The notes under the pieces are model-generated. The model saw only the letters and a list, made by a program, of their open reading frames with translations. It did not search any database and was not told the DNA's origin. Of a stretch of DNA of 8,131 nucleotides, positions 1 through 6,555 are shown piece by piece. The stretch comes from Spirochaetia bacterium (GTDB taxonomy: Bacteria > Spirochaetota > Spirochaetia > Treponematales > Treponemataceae), in contig CAAGIZ010000168.1 in the NCBI GenBank assembly GCA_900770075.1, forward strand, positions 1 through 8,131, in the 5' to 3' direction. The position numbers were made by a program, and so were the translations under genes. How positions within the stretch are numbered: the first letter of the stretch is position 1; each line of letters begins with the position of its first letter.

Positions 1-545
1 ATTTGGGAATCAAAATACAGCACGTCCATTGAGGGACATTGTTTTTTCAGTTCTCCTGCAAAAATCGCCGCATCCGGTCCTGTGCAGAGGATTTTTTTTG
101 ACTTGTCGAGGAATGTAATGACTTTTTCTGTTGTGGTGTCTTCCGGCTCAAGGAGAGTTTTTCCGTCTTCGTAAACAGCCGCAAAAAACTGGTCTTTTTT
201 GGCATCCACCGTAGAAACCACCTGACCGCAGAAGTTTTTAAACGGAAAGGCGTAGCAGTCAAGGGTGGAAACCCCGTAAACAGGTTTGTTGAAAGACAGT
301 TCCATGGCTTTCAGGGCTGCAAAGGCAAGGCGGAGTCCTGTAAAGGTGCCGGGCCCCTTGCACAATGTCATGTAGTCCAGTTCCTCTGGAACAAGTTCAA
401 CCTTTTTCAGGGCTAAATCTATTGCCGGCAAAAGTTCCGGACTTTGTTTCGGACCTATGTCCAGAATTAGAGATGCCGTAAAATCATCGTTTTTTGCAGC
501 GACTGTCATGCAGCCGCCGGCACTGTCTATTGCCAAAGCTTTCAT
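1..545 (-). CDS. tsaB: TsaB, tRNA threonylcarbamoyladenosine biosynthesis protein (partial, C-terminus outside window)
   Basis: An open frame from the ATG at 545 runs off the left edge, giving the first 181 residues. TsaB is an ASKHA-fold pseudo-enzyme. It pairs with TsaD, and with TsaE it supports transfer of threonylcarbamoyl to A37 of ANN-decoding tRNAs in the cytoplasm. Visible signatures are the N-terminal MKALAIDSAGG strand-loop, QSPELLP at about 35-40 (usually HSExLLP), the hallmark GPGTFTGLR at 64-72, KPVYGVSTLD at 87-96, and STVDAKKDQFFAAVY at 111-125, matching the family's (v/i)DAR-x-(e/q)-vY region. The start is supported by an AGGA Shine-Dalgarno at 554-557, 8 bases upstream. It begins 1 base after the tsaE stop, so the two are almost certainly co-translated. 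The family is usually about 220-240 residues, so roughly a quarter is missing only because of the window edge. Family assignment is secure. Confidence 0.97.
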   Translation of the reverse strand, partial: MKALAIDSAGGCMTVAAKNDDFTASLILDIGPKQSPELLPAIDLALKKVELVPEELDYMTLCKGPGTFTGLRLAFAALKAMELSFNKPVYGVSTLDCYAFPFKNFCGQVVSTVDAKKDQFFAAVYEDGKTLLEPEDTTTEKVITFLDKSKKILCTGPDAAIFAGELKKQCPSMDVLYFDSQ

Positions 546-546
546 T

Positions 547-993
547 TTATTTTTCCTGAATATTGCCGTAGGGCCAGTTTTCCACTGTAATTTTTCGTCT
601 TGAGCCCGTTTCTCCTTCCAGAGGTTCAAGCCTTATGATGATTGTTTTTTTGGGAAGAAAATCCATTATTTTCTCAGACCATTCGATTATGCTTACCCCG
701 TTTCCGTAGATTAAATCCTCGGCTCCAAGGTTTACAAAATCGTCAGTTCCGCCAAGACGGTAGACGTCCATGTGGTAGAGGGGGAGTTTTCCTTCGTATT
801 CGCTGATAAGGCAGAAAGTGGGACTTGTGATGGTGTCCTCAACCCCCAGTGCAAGGGCAATTCCCTTTGTAATCGTAGTTTTTCCTGCGGCAAGGGTGCC
901 CTGCATTGCAAGTATGTCACCTTTTTTTAACTGTGCACCGATTTTTTTCCCAAGTTCAATGGTCTGCTCTGCTGAATCTGTAAAAAACGTCAT
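547..993 (-). CDS. tsaE: TsaE, ATPase of the tRNA t6A37 modification complex
   Basis: This 148-residue protein is the usual size for TsaE, the small P-loop ATPase that binds TsaB-TsaD and is needed for multiple rounds of t6A37 synthesis in bacteria. Visible motifs are the Walker A loop G32-TLAA-G37-K38-T39, the switch-like TSPTF at 56-60, the YHMDVYRL block at 73-80 and SIIEWSEKI at 101-109, all in the family order. The Walker A reads GTLAAGKT where most TsaE proteins read GDLGAGKT; the catalytic K and T are kept, so this is a tolerated variation rather than loss of function. Its ATG overlaps the stop of the upstream small gene by 4 bases (ATGA). Its TAA lies 1 base before the tsaB start, so translational coupling across the trio is likely. 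A GGAAGG purine run about 12 bases before the ATG is a distant possible SD. Confidence 0.96.
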   Translation of the reverse strand: MTFFTDSAEQTIELGKKIGAQLKKGDILAMQGTLAAGKTTITKGIALALGVEDTITSPTFCLISEYEGKLPLYHMDVYRLGGTDDFVNLGAEDLIYGNGVSIIEWSEKIMDFLPKKTIIIRLEPLEGETGSRRKITVENWPYGNIQEK

Positions 994-1259
994 ATCGGTA
1001 GGGCACCTTCCCCGTCCATTTCCAGAATTTTTTCTTTTATCGACTTTGAAACCGGCAGAACCGGATAATCGAAATCCGTTCCGAAAGGGTAGTTAAGGGT
1101 GATTGTCTTCCGGCCCAGGGGGTCAATCTCAATCGTGAAAGAAATCTGCACGTCTTCCTGCTTTGAGAGAAAATCGATTTTTGCAATGGCTGTATAATTC
1201 CGGCGATAATAAATCAAGTTATCTTCAACGCCAATCGAACTGATTTCTAAAACCTTCAT
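990..1259 (-). CDS. Small hypothetical protein, first gene of the tsaE-tsaB unit
   Basis: I do not recognise this 89-residue protein. It has no signal peptide, membrane segment, cysteine or known catalytic motif. Alternating hydrophobic stretches (KVLEISSIG, AIAKIDFL, VQISFTIEI, KTITLNYPF) suggest a compact, mostly beta domain, followed by one charged helix (SKSIKEKILEM). It is judged real because its stop overlaps the tsaE start in an ATGA arrangement and because a sigma-70-like promoter sits directly upstream. There is no Shine-Dalgarno before the ATG, and the predicted transcription start is only about 2 bases away, so the message may be leaderless. It could be a spirochaete-specific protein unrelated to tRNA modification that simply leads the operon. 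Existence is fairly sure; function is unknown. Confidence 0.75.
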   Translation of the reverse strand: MKVLEISSIGVEDNLIYYRRNYTAIAKIDFLSKQEDVQISFTIEIDPLGRKTITLNYPFGTDFDYPVLPVSKSIKEKILEMDGEGALPI

Positions 1260-1260
1260 T

Positions 1261-1296
1261 TCTATATAGAATAATCCAATCTGATTTTACCGTCAA
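1261..1296 (-). promoter_or_regulatory. Sigma-70-type promoter for the hypothetical-tsaE-tsaB unit
   Basis: Reading the minus strand, TTGACG (1296-1291; 5 of 6 to the -35 consensus) is followed after exactly 17 bases by TATTCT (1273-1268; 4 of 6 to the -10). The expected start point, 6-7 bases past the -10, falls near 1261, while the ATG begins at 1259. This separates the tRNA-modification genes from the flagellar run upstream. It is a prediction from motif and spacing only. Confidence 0.6.
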
Positions 1297-1331
1297 GAAT
1301 AGTTTTTTAAGGAAACTCGGCAAGTCCCTTC

Positions 1332-2405
1332 CTAAAAAACATCGTATCCGCAGGCAACTGCATTTATCCTGTTTACAACGTCATCTGCGATTTTGACAAA
1401 TTTTATGTGAAGGATGTATTCATCGTTTTTTGTCTTTGTCGTACGCAGGATAAAACCAATGGGGCTGCTTTTGTCAGGTGAATCCAGAACACCGGTGGAA
1501 ATATGCAGATATTGCTCTGCCTTTATGGCAAGTTTTGTCGAAATCCTGCATCCTCCGGCAGATATATCCAAAAGCTGGCCTTCGTGAATTTTTTCGCTGA
1601 TTTTGTATTCTGTTTTATCGCCTTCTTTTTCTGCCTTGACGGAAGAAAAAACGCAGTCTTGGAAAAGGTCGATTCGCGGATAGGCCCGTTTTGTGCGGGA
1701 GAAAATCTGATCCGTATGGGAAGAAACCATAAGGGTTTTGTTGTTTTTTCCCGGCTGGTAGCGGATAACCCGAACCTCTATTTCGTAGGGACTGGAATCC
1801 TTGTAGACAAAAATAAATTTTATTTTTGAAAGGATGGCAGGCCTGTCTTCTTCCGGCATATCGTCTGAAAGCTGAAGGTACATCTCTGAAGAATTTGAGT
1901 CCATAAGCGTGAGGATATGATGAATTCCCTGAGAAGGTGTGTAGTTGAAGGTCGTACCTACTGGAATGACCCTGGTATTTTTAATGACAGAAGAAGATTC
2001 AAAAAATTTGATCATCTTTACCCGGAGCGAGAACAGGTCTTTTTTTGAATTTTCGCTTTTTGCGCTTTTCAGCTGAACAAAGGCTTCCTTCAGGTATGAG
2101 TCGAATATTTCCCTGTTTTTAAGGGCATAGTTTATGTTCGGAAGGGGATGGACAGTACAGATTTTTGTAAAAAGCTCCTTTTCGGATTTTGAAAGCCGGG
2201 CGCGTTTTGAAAGGTCGTTTATATTCCTTCTGGAAGTAGGCCTGTTTTTGTTTTTTTCGGTGTAATTGTCGGATTTTTTGTAGTTTTCAATTGCGTATGA
2301 GATGAACCACAAAAGTGCAATCACGACAAGAATTGCAAGGGCGGCAAAGAGAAGCGTAAAAATGTCCAGCGAAAGTCTTGCCGTGATTGGTGAACCTGAA
2401 TTCAT
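1332..2405 (-). CDS. Membrane-anchored PilZ-domain protein, predicted c-di-GMP receptor
   Basis: This 357-residue protein has one N-terminal membrane helix (about residues 13-38). A basic, asparagine-rich linker follows (about 41-70), so the rest probably faces the cytoplasm. A central region (about 75-230) of helices then strands resembles the unnamed N-terminal modules of YcgR/PlzA-type proteins but I cannot name it. The C-terminal PilZ domain (about 236-345) carries both c-di-GMP signatures: RxxxR as R240-A-Y-P-R244, and DxSxxG as D280-I-S-A-G-G285. Binding of c-di-GMP is therefore expected. Its ATG directly abuts the stop of the preceding gene with no spacer, and its GGAGG SD (2415-2411) lies inside that gene, so the two are translationally coupled. 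Position at the end of a flaG-fliD run suggests a role in tuning motility; that is inference. Confidence 0.92.
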   Translation of the reverse strand: MNSGSPITARLSLDIFTLLFAALAILVVIALLWFISYAIENYKKSDNYTEKNKNRPTSRRNINDLSKRARLSKSEKELFTKICTVHPLPNINYALKNREIFDSYLKEAFVQLKSAKSENSKKDLFSLRVKMIKFFESSSVIKNTRVIPVGTTFNYTPSQGIHHILTLMDSNSSEMYLQLSDDMPEEDRPAILSKIKFIFVYKDSSPYEIEVRVIRYQPGKNNKTLMVSSHTDQIFSRTKRAYPRIDLFQDCVFSSVKAEKEGDKTEYKISEKIHEGQLLDISAGGCRISTKLAIKAEQYLHISTGVLDSPDKSSPIGFILRTTKTKNDEYILHIKFVKIADDVVNRINAVACGYDVF

Positions 2406-2993
2406 CTAAACCTCCAGAGCATCTGCAAGGCTTTCCAGACGGGGGCTGATTTCGTATTCAGCAAGATCGCCTAGAAGAACCGTATCCTTTGATTCTATTG
2501 CCTGTTCAAAATCTTTTAAGACAGGCGAAAAATCCGCAAAAAAACCGGCAAAGTTTTTTCCGTCTATGGTGACTGTTCCGAATTTTTGAGGAAAGAGGGC
2601 AGAAATGCTGGCCGTGTGGCAGATATTATTGACTAAGTCCGCCAGAGCCGTTATTATGCGGTTTGCTTCCCTGTCTTTTCCCGACTGGAATTTTGCCGGA
2701 AGCTGCTTTAACTCTTCAGAGATTTTAAGGCACTGCTGTTTTTGTTCCCGGAACGCATCTTCCACAGCCTGCTGGCTTACGACTCCAAGGTTTATCTTCG
2801 TATCAGGCTCAAGGGGCTTTGCGGCAACCCTGTCAAAATCTTCCGCAGTTACTGATTCTCCGTCTACGAAGATGCTTACTGTGGTGGCATTTGTTCTGGC
2901 ACATTCTGCTTCAAAAGCGGTCAAAACATCGCCGACAGTTTTTTCGTTTTCCAGTTCAACATCTATTTTTTCATCATTGACGTATAATTCCAT
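2406..2993 (-). CDS. Conserved-context hypothetical protein downstream of fliD
   Basis: I do not recognise this 195-residue protein by family. It is acidic and soluble, without signal peptide or membrane segment. Residues 1-72 alternate short strands with a helix (MELYVNDEKIDVELENEKTVGDVLTAFEAE, then TTVSIFVDGESV, ending in TKINLGVV), which reads like a ubiquitin-like beta-grasp domain. Residues 73-127 and about 150-195 are helical, ending in a patterned acidic stretch (KDTVLLGDLAEYEISPRLESL). The ATG has an AGGA SD at 3001-3004 with a 7-base spacer. It lies 68 bases after fliD and abuts the PilZ gene, so it is probably expressed with both. By position it could be an export chaperone or assembly factor for the cap or filament, the slot often held by FliS or FliT elsewhere, but no FliS/FliT signature is visible. 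Confidence 0.85.
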   Translation of the reverse strand: MELYVNDEKIDVELENEKTVGDVLTAFEAECARTNATTVSIFVDGESVTAEDFDRVAAKPLEPDTKINLGVVSQQAVEDAFREQKQQCLKISEELKQLPAKFQSGKDREANRIITALADLVNNICHTASISALFPQKFGTVTIDGKNFAGFFADFSPVLKDFEQAIESKDTVLLGDLAEYEISPRLESLADALEV

Positions 2994-3010
2994 AAAAATT
3001 TCCTTTTTTA

Positions 3011-3033
3011 GTCAGGGCGCTGACATTTTTTTT
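3011..3033 (+). terminator. Hairpin plus T-tract, oriented as a plus-strand terminator
   Basis: In the fliD-hypothetical gap, GTCAG (3011-3015) and CTGAC (3020-3024) form a 5-bp stem with a GGCG loop. It is followed on the plus strand by A and eight T residues (3026-3033). On the minus strand, where the genes lie, the hairpin is followed by an A-run, so it is not a conventional terminator for fliD. It could stop antisense transcription, or act as an mRNA hairpin before the next gene's SD. Confidence 0.4.
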
Positions 3034-3061
3034 GAGAGAAGTACCCCCCTCCAAGATTTTA

Positions 3062-5137
3062 CTATTGTTTTCCGTTATTTGCAAAATTTGAAATGGTATT
3101 GGATTGGGAATTCAGGCTGTTCAGAGTTCCTTCCATCTGGCCGTATTTTGCCCGTAACTGAGCCTCTTTGTTGTCTACCTGCCTTTCCAGGGTGGCAATT
3201 TTTGTTTCCGAAGCCTTTATCCTGGAATTAAGGGTTGCGTTTTTGTTTGCTATTATTCCTCCGCTTTGAACCCAGGAACCCAACTGCCTGTCCAGCTGAT
3301 AGGCTATTCCCGTGTCTACGATTAAATCACCGTCGGAATCGTAGCCGAAGATGTTTTTTATCTGATCAAGGTCGGATTCCAAAGCCTTGTCCAGCTGTTT
3401 TTCGTTTATTTCCAGGTATCCGCGTAACTGGCTTGCCGAATATCCTCCTGAAGCGCCCCCTGCCCGCGTAGAAATTCCCAGCTGATTGAGCATTGTTATG
3501 GTTGCGTTTTCAGACCACCTGTAACTTCCTGCAACAATGGACTGCATTGAGGACTTCCCGGAGCGAAGGGAACTGTCACCCAAAAACATTCCCAGCCTCT
3601 TTCCTGCGCTTTCCTGCTCGTCTGGCGAAAGATAGTCCAGCTCAGAAATTATTTCCGGCTTGTTTTCGCTGAGGATGTTCATTTCTGCCATGACCTGATT
3701 GTAGGTTCCCACAAATTGAATCAGGGCATCCTTTGCAGCGTCCTTATCCGGCTTTATGTCTATAGTTGCAGTTTTTTCCGTCGGATTGAAGACGTTCAGC
3801 GTTATATGGGGAATAACATCGTCAATGGTATTTGTGGGACGGTTTACCGTTATTCCTTCGTATTTGATTACGGCATCTCCAGCGTTGGAAACAGGGTGAA
3901 CGGCTTCGTACCCCAGATTCTTTTTTGCATCATATACGGTGAATTTGGAAACTGCCGCAGCTTCTCCAGTGTTTCTGTTTCGAACGACAATGCTCTGAAT
4001 GTCCTGATAGTCTTTCAAATCGATTTGAACGGTCTTTTCTCCCGTTTCTTCATCGACGGCAAGGCTTGAGGTGTCTATGAGTGTTTCTTTACCTGATGAA
4101 TTTCGGACGTAAAAATCTGTTTCTCCTGCTATGGGCGTAAGCAGGGCTTTTGGAACCGGTGGAAGCTGAACCTGACTTTTGTCGTTAAAAACCGTAATGT
4201 CTTCGTAGGTAACCTGACCGGCTTCCTGCAGTTCCGGGCGGGTAGTGCGAATGAGGTTTAATTCCTCCGTTATGTCCTGAGTTTCAAAGGTTGAAAAGGT
4301 GAATTCTATCCTGTTGTTTTTATTTTCAAGTATTTCTTCTGAAAGAAAAAATTCAAATCCTGAGCGGGGAGGCAGGATATAGCGGTCTTCTTCTTCATCC
4401 CATTCCACGTCCTTGTTCGTAATTTCAGGCATTCCAGACTGTTCAACGGCCGGTACGGGAAATTCTTCTCTGGGAGAACTGAATTCCTTTATGGACGTTC
4501 CTGTTTCCTGAAAATCTGCCCTGGTTTTTGAGATGATTCCGTGCTTTAGTGCAAAGGAGAGGGCATCGTCCTTAAAAATCAGATTGTTTCCGTCTCCTGT
4601 TTTTAGGGATTCTATCAAAAGGGACTGCCTGTCTCCGGAAACTCCTACTATGCCTGCTTTTATTGTATTTGCTCCCCGCTTATTGAGGGAATTTACAAAA
4701 TCAGAAAGCTTTCCTCCCTTCCATTTGAAAGAAATCGTCTTGTCTGCTACCTGAAAGGTGTATTTTCCTTGAGGAACAGAAAAGTCTTTTTCTAGTTCTT
4801 CTGAAAGAAAACGGTCTGCAGTGGCAGGCTTTATCACGTCGATTTTTATCTGACCGTAAGCCGCTTCCCGTCCCGGCGTTGCAGTAATTGCATTTTCGTC
4901 AGTGGAAGAGGAAATTTTATTGTTAAAAGGATTGTCGAAAGAGTAGAGTGTTTTTGTGTTTGTACGGAGTGCCGACATCTTCTGGCTCATTCCGTTCCAG
5001 GCGTTCTGCTGTTCCTTGTACCTGTCCAGAGACTCCTGTTCCCTTGTAAGAGGAAGACGCTCTTTTTTTACCAGTGCCTCGATATAATCGTTAGTCTTAT
5101 ATTTGTCACTGACGCCAGGTATTGATATATCAGCCAT
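3062..5137 (-). CDS. fliD: FliD, flagellar filament cap protein (HAP2)
   Basis: FliD forms the oligomeric cap at the filament tip and folds exported flagellin into the growing filament; in spirochaetes this happens in the periplasm. The protein has 691 residues. The N-terminal FliD domain spans about 1-110 and begins with the usual SIPGVSDKY...DYIEALVKKER helix. The C-terminal FliD domain spans about 425-685, with GITVNRPTNTIDDVIPHITLNV at 428-449 and a closing coiled coil (about 630-685, including RAKYGQMEGTLNSLNSQSNTI). The middle (about 200-420) is a long strand-rich region making it larger than the roughly 450-500 residues of enterobacterial or Bacillus FliD. A D600-S-D-G-D604...D608 loop looks like a calcium-binding motif. 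The start has only a weak GGGA-type SD. It lies 44 bases after flaG, so co-transcription is likely. Confidence 0.97.
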   Translation of the reverse strand: MADISIPGVSDKYKTNDYIEALVKKERLPLTREQESLDRYKEQQNAWNGMSQKMSALRTNTKTLYSFDNPFNNKISSSTDENAITATPGREAAYGQIKIDVIKPATADRFLSEELEKDFSVPQGKYTFQVADKTISFKWKGGKLSDFVNSLNKRGANTIKAGIVGVSGDRQSLLIESLKTGDGNNLIFKDDALSFALKHGIISKTRADFQETGTSIKEFSSPREEFPVPAVEQSGMPEITNKDVEWDEEEDRYILPPRSGFEFFLSEEILENKNNRIEFTFSTFETQDITEELNLIRTTRPELQEAGQVTYEDITVFNDKSQVQLPPVPKALLTPIAGETDFYVRNSSGKETLIDTSSLAVDEETGEKTVQIDLKDYQDIQSIVVRNRNTGEAAAVSKFTVYDAKKNLGYEAVHPVSNAGDAVIKYEGITVNRPTNTIDDVIPHITLNVFNPTEKTATIDIKPDKDAAKDALIQFVGTYNQVMAEMNILSENKPEIISELDYLSPDEQESAGKRLGMFLGDSSLRSGKSSMQSIVAGSYRWSENATITMLNQLGISTRAGGASGGYSASQLRGYLEINEKQLDKALESDLDQIKNIFGYDSDGDLIVDTGIAYQLDRQLGSWVQSGGIIANKNATLNSRIKASETKIATLERQVDNKEAQLRAKYGQMEGTLNSLNSQSNTISNFANNGKQ

Positions 5138-5181
5138 GTTTTAGTCCCGTAAATTATGTAAATGCAAGAAAAGAAAATGAA

Positions 5182-5556
5182 CTAAATCATTTCGTCAAAC
5201 AACACTCCAATCGCCTTTCTAATCCGCACTTTCAGCTTCTGTATGTCTTCGGAAGGAATCTGTTTTATGACCTTGTCGGTTTGCGAATCAAGAACGGTAA
5301 CAACTACCTGATTCAATTCCTTGTTTACCGAAAACTGAACTTTTCTGCCGGAAACCACATCCGAAAGTTTCTGAAGCTGGCGGACATCTTCCTGTAACTG
5401 GGCATTTTTGTCGGAAATATTCTGAACCACTTGAGCGGGATCTGCCATGGGTACGTTAAAATCCTGCTTTAACGGTACCTTTTCTGAAGAAACCGTCTGG
5501 GAGTTTATCTGTATGCGGCCATCCATTGCCGGCTGCCCGATTGAACTTATTGTCAT
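5182..5556 (-). CDS. flaG: FlaG family flagellar protein
   Basis: This 124-residue protein matches the FlaG family, small proteins encoded next to flagellin and fliD that influence filament length in several bacteria. The N-terminal 40 residues are low-complexity and probably flexible. A helix (about 45-68, VVQNISDKNAQLQEDVRQLQKL) follows. The FlaG core then covers about 73-121: VQFSVNKELNQVVVTVLDSQTDKVIKQIPSED, a classic strand-turn-strand with the VIKQIP signature at 97-101, and a final helix ending in GVLFDEMI. The ATG at 5556 has a strong AGGAGG SD (5570-5565) with an 8-base spacer. It sits between flaB3, behind a terminator, and fliD. No separate promoter was found in the 117-base gap, so expression may depend on read-through from flaB3. 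Confidence 0.93.
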   Translation of the reverse strand: MTISSIGQPAMDGRIQINSQTVSSEKVPLKQDFNVPMADPAQVVQNISDKNAQLQEDVRQLQKLSDVVSGRKVQFSVNKELNQVVVTVLDSQTDKVIKQIPSEDIQKLKVRIRKAIGVLFDEMI

Positions 5557-5570
5557 GGGCTTTTCCTCCT

Positions 5571-5614
5571 GAAAAAAGAAGAAAAGAAGAAGGAGGGCGC
5601 ACTCCTTCTCCTTT
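5571..5614 (-). terminator. Intrinsic terminator after flaB3
   Basis: In the minus-strand RNA, 5614-5602 pairs with 5595-5583 in a 13-bp stem with one G-U pair. The core AGAAGGAG/CUCCUUCU is perfect and the loop is UGCGCC. A U-rich tract (UCUUCUUUUUUC, 5582-5571) follows at once. This is a good rho-independent terminator about 60 bases after the flaB3 stop. It would make flaB3 the abundant transcript, with reduced read-through into flaG-fliD. Confidence 0.8.
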
Positions 5615-5673
5615 ACGCTTTTATTTTAGAAAAGATAACATCCAGAAATCTCTTAAAAATAGAAGCGGTTTTG

Positions 5674-6528
5674 CTATCTGAGCAATGCAAGTACGTTCTG
5701 TGACTGGCTGTTTGCCTGTGCGAGCATTGCTGTACCAGACTGTGTAAGAATCTGGTTCTTTGTATACTCAACCATTTCAGAAGCCATGTCTGTATCACGG
5801 ATGCGTGATTCAGCAGCCTGAAGGTTTTCAGCAGCTACGCCGATACCGTTGGAAGCCATTTCAAAGCGGTTCTGGTATGCACCCAAATCTGCACGCTGTT
5901 TTGAAACTGTCAAAAGGGCATTGTCGATTGAGGCGATAGCCATGTTTGCCTTGTCTGGTGAATCGATACCAATCTGTTCATCAGAACCCTGAGCTCCTTT
6001 GAGCCCAAGAGCTTCGGCTGTCATAGTGCCGATGTATACACGAGCGTTCTGGTCAACATTTGCACCAATCTGGAACTGCATTACGCGTCCTGATACTGAA
6101 TCTGAAGCGAAAGCACCTGTAAGAGTATTCATTCCGTTGAACTGAGCCTGAGAAGCGATGCGGTCTACTTCTGCAACGAGCTGTGAAACTTCAACCTGAA
6201 TCTGCATACGGTCTTCATCGCTGTAGATGCCGTTTGATGACTGAACTGCGAGTTCTCGAATTCTCTGAAGAATGTCTGTAGTTTCCTGCAGGTATCCTTC
6301 TGTAGACTGAATGAAAGAAACACCGTTCTGAATGTTTCTGTTTGCCTGATTCAATCCGCGAATCTGGCTGCGCATCTTTTCAGATACTGCAAGCCCTGAA
6401 GCGTCATCGCCAGCCTTGTTGATGCGCTGACCTGAACTGAGTTTTTCGATGTTTGCCTGAAGCTGTTCGTTGGAAACTCCCAGCGAGCGGTTAGAGTACA
6501 TCGAACTCATATTGTGATTAATAACCAT
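5674..6528 (-). CDS. flaB3: Flagellin, periplasmic filament core protein, FlaB3 type
   Basis: This 284-residue flagellin forms part of the core of the spirochaete periplasmic flagellar filament. The N-terminal flagellin domain covers about 1-141 (MVINHNMSSMYSNRSLG, IEKLSSGQRINKAGDDASGL, QRIRELAVQS at 88-97). The C-terminal domain covers about 200-284 and ends QSQNVLALLR. The surface-exposed D2/D3 domains of external flagellins are absent, as expected for a sheathed filament. TGAFASDSVSGRVMQF and the GLKGAQG loop resemble treponemal FlaB3 rather than FlaB1 as I remember them. I start at 6528 rather than the in-frame ATG at 6543. MVINHN aligns with the usual MIINHN flagellin start, and GGAGGG (6541-6536) then serves as SD with a 7-base spacer, whereas the upstream ATG overlaps that SD. 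It has its own promoter and a terminator. Confidence 0.97.
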   Translation of the reverse strand: MVINHNMSSMYSNRSLGVSNEQLQANIEKLSSGQRINKAGDDASGLAVSEKMRSQIRGLNQANRNIQNGVSFIQSTEGYLQETTDILQRIRELAVQSSNGIYSDEDRMQIQVEVSQLVAEVDRIASQAQFNGMNTLTGAFASDSVSGRVMQFQIGANVDQNARVYIGTMTAEALGLKGAQGSDEQIGIDSPDKANMAIASIDNALLTVSKQRADLGAYQNRFEMASNGIGVAAENLQAAESRIRDTDMASEMVEYTKNQILTQSGTAMLAQANSQSQNVLALLR

Positions 6529-6535
6529 AGTATTG

Positions 6536-6541
6536 CCCTCC
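6536..6541 (-). promoter_or_regulatory. Ribosome binding site deciding the flaB3 start
   Basis: GGAGGG lies 7 bases before the ATG at 6528. It sits within CAUGGAGG, the same context as in the flaB1 leader. This rules against translation from the ATG at 6543, which overlaps the site and has no SD of its own. Confidence 0.85.
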
Positions 6542-6555
6542 ATGAAAAAGAAACA

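Noticed and set aside
88..97. TLR5-type QRIRELAVQS motif in both flagellins (residue positions) as a sign of host interaction
   Set aside because: The motif is structural and conserved in most flagellins; here the filament is periplasmic, so no special host role follows.
47..262. 71-codon minus-strand frame at the left end
   Set aside because: It is an out-of-frame shadow of tsaB, whose frame is open with clear family motifs.
1309..1330. Imperfect hairpin just after the PilZ gene
   Set aside because: It has a bulge and is followed by an A-run, not U, in the direction of transcription, so it is not called a terminator.
2605..3231. 208-codon plus-strand frame
   Set aside because: It lies antisense to two genes, across the fliD end, and is rich in Ser/Phe/Cys as expected for the shadow of a Glu/Lys-rich coding strand.
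6529..6543. In-frame ATG giving flaB3 five extra residues (MEGNT)
   Set aside because: Same reasons: it lies on the GGAGGG site and has only a U-rich run before it.
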